A DNA stretch of 5,606 nt, taken from contig JAGHAG010000144.1 of NCBI GenBank assembly GCA_021161625.1, positions 1 to 5,606 on the forward strand, given 5' to 3'. The notes under the pieces are model-generated. The model was given only the letters and a program-made list of their open reading frames with translations. It had not been told where the DNA came from and searched no databases. Position numbers and translations under genes: made by a program. Below, piece after piece: positions 1 through 5,606 of this stretch (its first letter is position 1; each line of letters starts with the position of its first letter). Source of the stretch: Elusimicrobiota bacterium (GTDB taxonomy: Bacteria; CG03).

Positions 1-3
1 AAA

Positions 4-147
4 TTAAAAGTGAAAAATGACAAATAAAAAATGAAAAATCAGTGATAAGGATTAAGTAGTAAGGATTAAGTGCCGAATGAAAAATAAAAAATTAAAAATG
101 ACAAATGACAGATTAGTGATAAGGATTAAGAATTAAGGATTAAGCAA
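4..147. repeat. AT-rich heptamer (7-bp) repeat array, two blocks
   Basis: Nearly the whole non-coding leader is built of 7-bp units that begin T-N-A. Bases 4-73 read as ten consecutive units (TTAAAAG, TGAAAAA, TGACAAA, TAAAAAA, TGAAAAA, TCAGTGA, TAAGGAT, TAAGTAG, TAAGGAT, TAAGTGC). After a 4-base phase slip (74-77), bases 78-147 give ten more (TGAAAAA, TAAAAAA, TTAAAAA, TGACAAA, TGACAGA, TTAGTGA, TAAGGAT, TAAGAAT, TAAGGAT, TAAGCAA). The blocks are imperfect copies of each other at a 74-bp offset: 39-70 matches 113-144 at 29 of 32 positions, and 41-56 is identical to 115-130. Because 7 is not a multiple of 3 and many units start with TAA or TGA, the array closes all plus-strand frames, so it is not coding on this strand. 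Heptamer short tandem repeats (STRR) are known in cyanobacteria; I cannot say this is the same class. Confidence 0.85.
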
Positions 148-212
148 TGGGAAAGATAAAATACTTAATTCTTAAAGCGAAGTCCAAAGGACGAAGCGAC
201 TTAATCCTTAAT
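132..212. repeat. Inverted repeat able to form a long hairpin around the gene 1 start
   Basis: A perfect 13-bp inverted repeat pairs 132-144 with 200-212. The intervening 55 bases include the ATG at 147. A competing 12-bp pairing is 126-137 with 164-175. In RNA either stem would enclose or sequester the AAGGA ribosome-binding sequence at 135-139. The pairing is mostly A-U with few G-C pairs, so stability is modest. Whether it is regulatory or just a by-product of opposed repeat arrays cannot be told from one sequence. Confidence 0.5.
135..139 (+). promoter_or_regulatory. Shine-Dalgarno-like AAGGA for gene 1
   Basis: AAGGA lies 7 bases before the ATG at 147, a normal spacing. It is supplied by the repeat unit TAAGGAT, so other copies occur upstream at 47-51, 61-65 and 121-125 without a suitable start after them. 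It supports the 147 start but could be coincidental, since the motif belongs to the repeat. Confidence 0.5.
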
Positions 213-1619
213 CCTGATAAACCCTCATTACTCATTACTCGTTACTCGTTATTATTGTCGCTATTTGCCATTTGCTGTTTGTTGTTTACTAACTTATTTG
301 CGCGGGAAGAAGAAAATAAGAAGGAGGAAGAGGAACTGCAGATGATAAGAATTATACCCGGGGACACCCTTCATGGAATAGCGCGTCTTTATTTAAAGGA
401 CCCCTCCAGATGGCCTGAGCTTTTAAAATACAATGTAATAAAATCTGGAGACCCGAATTTAATCCATCCTGGAGATAAACTCCTTGTGCCTGTTAAAGAA
501 ATAAAGAAAGCCATGCGTGCTGCATATCTAATTGAGACAATAAATAAGGTTGAATATCGCCCTCGCGGTGAAGTTGTTTTCAGACCTGCACAGCTAAATC
601 AAAAAGTTTTTTATGAAGATACAATACGAACTTTTGACTATTCGTATGCAAAGGTTCTTTACCCAACAAAAGATGTTTTAAAAATCTCACCCAATTCCCT
701 TGTTGTAATAAGACCCAAAGAAATTGACCACGAGGTAAATCTTATAAAAGGAGAAATTTATGCACGGAAGGCAAGGGTTCTGACAAAGTCTGCCACGATT
801 GAACCAAAAGGAGAGAGTATTTTCAAAGCAAAGGTTGATAAGGGCAAGACAACAGAGGTTGAAGTTTACGGTGGCAGTGTGGATGTTGTTGCACAGGGTA
901 AAAAAATTGAAGTAGCAAAAGGTTTTGCATCAAAAATTGAACTGGGAAAAATTCCACTCCCCCCTCGGGAGATAAAACTCCCCTCACCTCAAGAACTTCA
1001 AAAATTAAAAATGGACCTCACAATCCCCACAACGTTTAATATTCCAAAAATAAAAATTGAGGACCTTGGAAGATTGAAGCCACAGGAAATAAACATAGAA
1101 AAAGAACTTGAAACTGCCAGAAAAAAGAGAAGAAAAATCATAGGTGTGGAGATTGCCTTAGATGAATATTTTGCTCAGATTGTTTTAAGTGGAAGAATAG
1201 ATGAGATAAAACCTGCAATTGGAAACCTTGTTGACGGCAGATACTATTATCGGATAAAATATTTAGAACCACTTACAAAAAAAATGAGTTATTCGCCAGT
1301 AAAAAGCTTTCTTATAGACCGCAAACACGAGGATGTGGAGGTTACAATTATTTATCCTCCTGAAGGGGCTGTAATCTATGATGAGTTTGTTGAGGTAAAG
1401 GGTTCTGTAAGTGGGGATGTTGAAAGCATTACAGTTGATTCAGTAAACGTTGACATTTTTAAAGATGGCAGTTTTTCAAGAATTATCTATCTTCCAATGG
1501 GACCCCATGACATTGAAATTGTTTCAAGAGACAAACTGGGGAATACAAAAAGGTTTACAAGGAGAGTTGTAAGAAAACAAAAAAAGAGAACTTTCTGGGA
1601 GAAAATTTTTGGTGGTTAA
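147..1619 (+). CDS. Exported LysM and FecR-like domain protein
   Basis: Predicted 490-residue envelope protein; role inferred as cell-wall binding or signalling scaffold, exact function unknown. Visible order: a basic N-terminus, a hydrophobic segment (about 33-50) ending LFA at 50-52 as a plausible signal-peptidase I site, then a highly charged Glu/Lys linker (53-64). A LysM module follows at about 68-116 (GDTL at 72-75, a tryptophan at 89, HPGDKLLVP at 107-115), which in this family binds peptidoglycan-type glycans. A FecR-like beta region spans about 136-270, then a Pro-rich linker, a fibronectin-like segment (333-392) and an Ig-like domain (397-475) with a basic tail. The start is uncertain: ATG 147 has an AAGGA at good spacing, but residues 7-48 come from repeat DNA. 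TTG 255 would give a shorter signal peptide. ATG 342 would remove export, which the signal peptide of the paralogue at 4504 argues against. First gene of the probable operon. Confidence 0.88.
   Translation: MGKIKYLILKAKSKGRSDLILNPDKPSLLITRYSLLLSLFAICCLLFTNLFAREEENKKEEEELQMIRIIPGDTLHGIARLYLKDPSRWPELLKYNVIKSGDPNLIHPGDKLLVPVKEIKKAMRAAYLIETINKVEYRPRGEVVFRPAQLNQKVFYEDTIRTFDYSYAKVLYPTKDVLKISPNSLVVIRPKEIDHEVNLIKGEIYARKARVLTKSATIEPKGESIFKAKVDKGKTTEVEVYGGSVDVVAQGKKIEVAKGFASKIELGKIPLPPREIKLPSPQELQKLKMDLTIPTTFNIPKIKIEDLGRLKPQEINIEKELETARKKRRKIIGVEIALDEYFAQIVLSGRIDEIKPAIGNLVDGRYYYRIKYLEPLTKKMSYSPVKSFLIDRKHEDVEVTIIYPPEGAVIYDEFVEVKGSVSGDVESITVDSVNVDIFKDGSFSRIIYLPMGPHDIEIVSRDKLGNTKRFTRRVVRKQKKRTFWEKIFGG
164..289. 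repeat. Inverted heptamer array inside the 5' end of gene 1
   Basis: The same 7-bp repeat style continues here in opposite orientation and in a single phase of eighteen units. Clear units include CTTAATT (164), ACTTAAT (199), CCTTAAT (206), ATTACTC twice (227, 234), GTTACTC (241), TATTTGC (262), CATTTGC (269), TGTTTGT (276) and TGTTTAC (283). Units at 178-198 are looser and contain a small GTCC-AAA-GGAC palindrome (182-192). Bases 164-175 are the exact reverse complement of 126-137, and 200-212 of 132-144. Unlike the forward array, this orientation contains no stop codon in the gene 1 frame, so it is read as protein: roughly residues 7-48 of the predicted product, including the hydrophobic signal segment. 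Confidence 0.8.
1597..1601 (+). promoter_or_regulatory. Shine-Dalgarno-like GGGAG deciding the gene 2 start
   Basis: GGGAG sits inside the last codons of gene 1. It is 7 bases before TTG 1609 and 10 bases before GTG 1612, so either start is reachable and no ATG is available nearby. The following residues (VKVVIAD) are the normal first strand of a receiver domain, which fixes the start to this area. Confidence 0.5.
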
Positions 1620-2388
1620 GGTTGTTATTGCAGATGCAGACATTGACAGACGTTTTAAAATAAAACTTATTTTAAGAAACTACAACTGTGAATTTTTTGA
1701 AGCAAGAAACTATCACATGCTTTTAGATGTTGTATTGAAAGAAAAACCTGACATTTCTATTATTGATTTTTTTTTAAAAATTGATACAGAAGCAAATATT
1801 TATGATGTTTTGCAAAAAATAAAAGAAAAACATCCAATGCCAATTATTGTGCTCTTACCTCCCAATGTTGGTTCAGAAAAAGAGATTGAAAATGTGAGAT
1901 TTGTTCTTTTCCCTGAAGATGATGAAAGTAAGAGAGTTTTTATTAATGCGGTTAGTGAATTGCTTGATGGTAGATTAGAGAAAAAAGAAGAAGTTGTTTC
2001 TGTGCCCCGAGAGAAAAAAAATCTGAAAAAAATTCTTATTGCTGACGATGATAAGAATGTGAGGTTGCTTTTGAAAACCTATTTAAAGGATTACGATGTC
2101 TATGAAGCCAAAAGTGGAATTGAACTTGAGGAGATGGCTCTTGAATTAAAACCTGATTTAATAATTACGGATGTGATAATGCCCGGAACTTCTGCATGGA
2201 AAGCAATAAAAAAAATAAGAGAAAGTGAAGATTTAAAGGATGTGCCTGTAATTTTTGCATCCGGATATGTAAAAGACAAAGAAATCTATGAGGTGCACAA
2301 ACCCCAGGGTCCGAGTTTATTTATACTAAAACCATTTAGGAAAGACAATCTTTTTGATGCCTTAAAAAAATTTTTTATTCTAAGATGA
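1609..2388 (+). CDS. Dual receiver-domain response regulator (degenerate REC + canonical REC)
   Basis: A 259-residue cytoplasmic protein consisting of two CheY-like receivers and no output domain. REC1 (about 4-120) keeps a possible phospho-acceptor Asp53. It has Ala10 in place of one residue of the acidic pair, Leu83 where Thr/Ser is expected and Phe101 where the conserved Lys is expected (FP instead of KP), so it is probably not a normal phospho-switch. REC2 (about 140-258) is complete: Asp146-148 acidic cluster, acceptor Asp188 followed by VIMPG, Ser218 and Lys241-Pro242. A Lys/Glu-rich linker at 122-140 joins them. The first codon is TTG at 1609 or GTG at 1612, overlapping gene 1 by 11 or 8 nt; its stop overlaps the next gene by ATGA. 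The adjacent kinase is the obvious phosphodonor for REC2. Output is presumably by protein interaction or onward phosphotransfer (inference). Confidence 0.92.
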   Translation: MVVKVVIADADIDRRFKIKLILRNYNCEFFEARNYHMLLDVVLKEKPDISIIDFFLKIDTEANIYDVLQKIKEKHPMPIIVLLPPNVGSEKEIENVRFVLFPEDDESKRVFINAVSELLDGRLEKKEEVVSVPREKKNLKKILIADDDKNVRLLLKTYLKDYDVYEAKSGIELEEMALELKPDLIITDVIMPGTSAWKAIKKIRESEDLKDVPVIFASGYVKDKEIYEVHKPQGPSLFILKPFRKDNLFDALKKFFILR

Positions 2389-4499
2389 AACTGAAATTTG
2401 GATTTTTTCCAAAATTTCTTGTAATATCTGTTTTAATATCCGTTCTGCCTCTCCTCTTTCTTGGAATGAGGTTATTAAAAATAGGTAAAAGTTTTGTAAA
2501 ACAGAGTTTGATGGAGAGGCACATAGAACTTGCTAAAGGACTTTCATACAAGATTGACAGCCACTTTCAGGAACTTTCCCGACGTCTAATATTTGTTTCA
2601 TCGTCTCAAAAACTAAAAAAAATTTCACAATCAGCAAAAATCCAGATGTTAAAAGCCCTGCTTGTTTCCTCCCCTGATATAGAGACAATTTCATTTCTGG
2701 ATAAAAGTGGATGCGAAATTGTGCAATTTTATAATCCAAATCTAACACAGAATCCTTATTCTGTTAACAGGAAAAATGACCCAGAGTTTATTTCTGCAAG
2801 AGCAGGCGTTCCCAGTATAAGTTCTGTTTACTGGCACAACCACAATCCCCTTGTAAATGTGGCATATCCCTTTGGAGAAGATGTAATTTTTCTCACAGTT
2901 CGGCTTGATAAAATTTTAGAGGAAATTGAAAACGCAAAGGTGGGCAAGACCGGTATTGCTTTTGTTGTTGATGAGGATGGCACTCTTATTCTTCATCCTG
3001 AGAGAGTCCTTGCAGAGAAAAAAGGTGATTTTTCAGAGCATCCACTTGTAAAGTATCTTCTTGCTACAAGAAGTGAAGGGATGGCAGATTTTATGAAAGA
3101 AAACAGAAAAATGGTTGGTTCTTACGCACCTGTTTCAACAATGAACTGGGGTGTGATAGTGGAGCAATCCTTTAGAGAAGCATATTCTCCTCTTTTTCTC
3201 ATGAAGAAGAATGCGGTTTTGTGGATAGTATTTGTTGTTTTTCTCTCATTTTTAATAGCAATGTTTTTTACAAGAACAATTATAAAACCTATAACTACCC
3301 TGATAAATGCTTCCAGGAAAATTGCAGAAGGAGATTTCAATCAGAAAGTTGAGATAAAAACAGGTGATGAACTGGAAGATCTTGCAAAAACTTTTAATTT
3401 TATGAGCATGAGGCTCAAAGTTTATAATGAAATGCAGATTGACAGAATTATTGCTGAAAGAACAAAGACAAAGGCAATAATTTTTTCAATCTATGATGGT
3501 TTAATTCTAACGGATTATGAGGGAAAAATTCAGCTTTTAAATGAATCTGCCAGGAGATTACTAAATTTATCGCAAGTAAAGGAAGGGGCTTCGGTCTTTG
3601 AAATTTTCAAGGATGAAAGAGAATTTCTAAAAGATTTTTTCAGAGAAGTTTTAAGGCGAAAAGGTGAAAACATTATAAAGGAATTTAATCTTTCGCAAGG
3701 AGAAATAAAAAAATATCTAAAATCCACAACAGCCCCTGTAAAAACAGAAAAAAAAGAAGAGATTGGAGTTGTTACAGTTTTCAGAGACATAACTCTTGAA
3801 AAGGAACTTGACGAGATGAAAGATGCTTTTATACACTCTATTACACATGACTTGAGAAATCCATTAACTTCAATGATGGGATTTATGGATATGCTTGCAA
3901 TGAAGAGAGCAGGACCTCTAACAGAAAAACAGGAAAAGTATCTTGATGTTATGAAAAAAGAAGCAACACGACTTTTAGGTATGATAAATGATATTCTTGA
4001 TGTTGCAAAACTTGAGTCAGGCAGAATGCAGTTAAATATTGAGGAAATTGATATCAATGAGGTTATTAAAAGTTCAGTTCAATCAATGGCAGGAACAGCA
4101 ATGAAAAAAGGAATTAAACTGGTAAACAAAACGGAAGGGATAATTAAAGTGAATGCTGATGCAAAACTTCTGCAGAGAGTTTTAATAAATCTGATGGGAA
4201 ATTCCCTTAATTATACGCCTTCAGGTGGGAAAGTTATAGTTTCATCCGAGGATTGTGGTGACAGGATTCGGGTTTGTGTTGCTGATACAGGGATTGGAAT
4301 GCCACCTGAATACTGTGAGAAGATTTTTGAAAAATTTACCCAGATAAAGGGTCAATCAAAAGGGGGGACAGGGCTTGGATTAACTGTTTCAAAGGAAATT
4401 GTTGAGGCACATGGTGGAAAAATCTGGGCAGAATCAGAGGTTGGTAAGGGAAGCCAGTTTTATTTTGAAATTCCAAAAGAAAAAAGGAAAAATAAGTGA
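2385..4499 (+). CDS. Membrane sensor histidine kinase (Cache-like, HAMP, PAS, HisKA, HATPase)
   Basis: A 704-residue class I sensor kinase. TM1 is about 9-30. An extracytoplasmic region at about 31-275 resembles a double-Cache sensor, with the typical membrane-proximal pattern GKTGIAFVVDEDG near 187-199 followed by LHPE (203-206). TM2 is about 277-296. HAMP follows at about 296-350 (Pro302; DEL at 328-330) and a PAS-like domain at about 357-472. In the HisKA domain (about 476-545) the H-box is HDLRNP with phospho-acceptor His488. The ATPase domain (about 585-697) has an N-box (Asn602, Asn606), G1 DTGIGMP (634-640), F-box IFEKF (647-651) and G2 GGTGLGL (660-666). All catalytic motifs are intact and there is no attached receiver, so it is not a hybrid kinase. 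The ATG overlaps the gene 2 stop (ATGA) with no clear ribosome-binding site, suggesting translational coupling. The ligand cannot be deduced; Cache domains commonly bind small extracellular molecules. Confidence 0.95.
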   Translation: MKLKFGFFPKFLVISVLISVLPLLFLGMRLLKIGKSFVKQSLMERHIELAKGLSYKIDSHFQELSRRLIFVSSSQKLKKISQSAKIQMLKALLVSSPDIETISFLDKSGCEIVQFYNPNLTQNPYSVNRKNDPEFISARAGVPSISSVYWHNHNPLVNVAYPFGEDVIFLTVRLDKILEEIENAKVGKTGIAFVVDEDGTLILHPERVLAEKKGDFSEHPLVKYLLATRSEGMADFMKENRKMVGSYAPVSTMNWGVIVEQSFREAYSPLFLMKKNAVLWIVFVVFLSFLIAMFFTRTIIKPITTLINASRKIAEGDFNQKVEIKTGDELEDLAKTFNFMSMRLKVYNEMQIDRIIAERTKTKAIIFSIYDGLILTDYEGKIQLLNESARRLLNLSQVKEGASVFEIFKDEREFLKDFFREVLRRKGENIIKEFNLSQGEIKKYLKSTTAPVKTEKKEEIGVVTVFRDITLEKELDEMKDAFIHSITHDLRNPLTSMMGFMDMLAMKRAGPLTEKQEKYLDVMKKEATRLLGMINDILDVAKLESGRMQLNIEEIDINEVIKSSVQSMAGTAMKKGIKLVNKTEGIIKVNADAKLLQRVLINLMGNSLNYTPSGGKVIVSSEDCGDRIRVCVADTGIGMPPEYCEKIFEKFTQIKGQSKGGTGLGLTVSKEIVEAHGGKIWAESEVGKGSQFYFEIPKEKRKNK

Positions 4500-4503
4500 T
4501 AAA

Positions 4504-5606
4504 ATGCGCGCGAAAGTATTTATCATCTGTTATATATTATCTTTGAACAGTTTATTTGCCCAGGTAATTGTAAATGTTCATCTACCTGCTCAAACGACGC
4601 TCAAAGAGATTTCTGAAAAGTATTTAAAAAATCCGGACTCTGTAAAAAAACTTTATAAATACAATATAAATCTTCCTCAGGATTTGAATACCCCTCTGGA
4701 TACAACAGAAATAAAAATCCCCAGAACACTTTTAAAAGACAGAGTTGGTGATGTAGTATTTTTTCATCCCCTTGCAAAAACCAGGAAAGAAAAAGAGAGT
4801 TTATGGAAGGATTTAAAACCAAATCAGCGGCTTTTTCCTGGAGATGGGGTTATGACATGGGATGGTGGCAATGTTAAAATAAAGTTTCTTGCAGGAGGAG
4901 AACTAACGGTTGCGACAGATTCTTTAATTTTCTTAAAAGAACCCCGCAGCCGACCGGTAACCAGGTTCTTAGCAGGAAATCTAAGCGTGGATGATGTTAA
5001 AATTGTAAGTCATGGAGTTGCAATAGAACCGAAAAAAGGCGCCCAATATAATGTTAACACATCTGCTGAAAAAGATGTTCGTCTTTCTGTTCACAAAGGA
5101 GAGGTAGATGTTACTGCAAAAAACAAAACCGTGCGGGTTAAAGAGGGATTTAAAACGCTGGTAAAATTTGGCAGAGCCCCTGAACTTCCGACCCCGCTCC
5201 CCCCGGGTGTTACAGATATTCATAAATTGCGAGATTTAAAGGAAAATGAAAAATATCACCTTCAAATTGCAACAGATAAAACCTTCAAAAATCTTGTTGT
5301 GGATAGGTATTTTACAAAAAAAGAAGAGCTTGAGGAGGCAAGAACAAATCTTCCCCCGGGTGGATATTATCTGAGAATAGCGCTTTTAACAGCAGATGGG
5401 TTTGAAAGTAAATGGAGCAATTTTTATTACTTTGTTAAAGGTCCTGAGTCAAAGGATAAACTGAAAATTTTTTCAATAAAACAGGTTTCAGAAGCAGAAC
5501 TTGAGGTTTCGGGTTATTATCCAGGAATAGTATCTGTTATGATAAATGGTTATACAGGTAAAATTTTTCAGAAAGATAAATTTAAATGTAGATTTGATAT
5601 AAAAGG
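4504..5606 (+). CDS. Exported LysM-like/FecR-like protein, 3' end beyond window
   Basis: Open from ATG 4504 to the window edge (367 complete codons, no stop), so the gene is partial at its C-terminus. It begins with a compact signal peptide (about 1-19, ending NSLFA before Gln20). A diverged LysM-like segment follows at about 22-75 (TTLKEISEKYLKNP, then KLYKYN, KIP at the end), lacking the GD before TL and the final PGD of a standard LysM. A FecR-like region spans about 81-225 (VKIKFLAGGELTVATDS; RLSVHKGEVDVTAKNKTVRV), then a Pro-rich linker (226-235), a fibronectin-like segment (250-312) and the start of another beta domain (about 319 on). The same domain order and similar phrases occur in the protein encoded at 147-1619, so the two are paralogues. 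The gene starts 4 bases after the kinase stop; the nearest AAGGA (4484-4488) is 15 bases away, so coupling is likely. Substrate and role unknown. Confidence 0.88.
   Translation, partial: MRAKVFIICYILSLNSLFAQVIVNVHLPAQTTLKEISEKYLKNPDSVKKLYKYNINLPQDLNTPLDTTEIKIPRTLLKDRVGDVVFFHPLAKTRKEKESLWKDLKPNQRLFPGDGVMTWDGGNVKIKFLAGGELTVATDSLIFLKEPRSRPVTRFLAGNLSVDDVKIVSHGVAIEPKKGAQYNVNTSAEKDVRLSVHKGEVDVTAKNKTVRVKEGFKTLVKFGRAPELPTPLPPGVTDIHKLRDLKENEKYHLQIATDKTFKNLVVDRYFTKKEELEEARTNLPPGGYYLRIALLTADGFESKWSNFYYFVKGPESKDKLKIFSIKQVSEAELEVSGYYPGIVSVMINGYTGKIFQKDKFKCRFDIK

Noticed and set aside
1..146. Sigma-70 promoter
   Set aside because: TATA-like and TTGACA-like strings are unavoidable in this AT-rich repeat. 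No pair with proper spacing stood out, so no promoter is called.
1..147. CRISPR array
   Set aside because: Repeats are contiguous 7-bp units with no unique spacers and no 25-40-bp conserved repeat.
182..192. GTCC-AAA-GGAC palindrome as a terminator
   Set aside because: The stem is only 4 bp, lies inside the gene 1 reading frame and has no following T-run.
261..290. Lipoprotein signal with Cys43/Cys44
   Set aside because: The residues before the cysteines (LFAI) do not fit a lipobox, which wants a small residue just before Cys; cleavage after LFA at 50-52 fits better.
2533..3340. Minus-strand open frames of 71 and 72 codons
   Set aside because: Both are antisense to the Cache-like and TM2/HAMP portions of the kinase and show no domain or start context of their own.
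3530..4057. A 175-codon open frame on the minus strand
   Set aside because: It lies wholly antisense to the kinase PAS/HisKA region, whose motifs are intact on the plus strand. The translation is Ser/Phe/Ile-rich, as expected from the complement of Lys/Glu-rich AT-rich coding DNA, with no recognisable domain.
4601..5223. Minus-strand open frames of 73 and 80 codons
   Set aside because: They are antisense to the second LysM/FecR-like gene, which reads continuously on the plus strand from 4504 with a signal peptide and FecR-like pattern.

Overview
The window looks like chromosomal DNA from an AT-rich, diderm-type bacterium of a deep-branching or uncultivated lineage. The reasons are the low G+C, exported LysM/FecR-type envelope proteins, a membrane hybrid-free histidine kinase, and an AT-rich heptamer repeat flanking a gene. 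No taxon-diagnostic gene is present, so the lineage is an inference.

Layout: bases 1-147 are non-coding and almost entirely a 7-bp-periodic low-complexity repeat (units such as TAAGGAT, TAAAAAA, TGACAAA). The same repeat family reappears in inverted orientation at about 164-289. There it lies inside the 5' end of the first gene and encodes the putative signal peptide. Four tightly packed plus-strand genes follow. They are (1) an exported LysM-FecR-type envelope protein, 147-1619; (2) a stand-alone protein of two receiver domains, the first degenerate and the second canonical, starting at a TTG or GTG inside the end of gene 1; (3) a membrane sensor histidine kinase (TM, Cache-like sensor, TM, HAMP, PAS, HisKA, HATPase), overlapping gene 2 by an ATGA; (4) a second LysM-like/FecR-like exported protein, 4504 to beyond the window edge, paralogous to gene 1.

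The overlaps (8-11 nt, 4 nt) and the 4-nt gap make a single four-gene operon very likely. My reading (inference) is an envelope-associated signalling unit. Two related cell-wall-associated FecR-like proteins flank a kinase with an extracytoplasmic sensor and a receiver-only output protein that must act by protein contact or phosphotransfer, because no DNA-binding or enzymatic output domain is encoded here.

The least ordinary features are the heptamer arrays and their apparent capture as the ribosome-binding site and signal peptide of gene 1, the paralogue-flanked two-component module, and the pseudo-receiver fused to a normal receiver. No RNA gene, CRISPR array, insertion sequence or convincing rho-independent terminator was seen.
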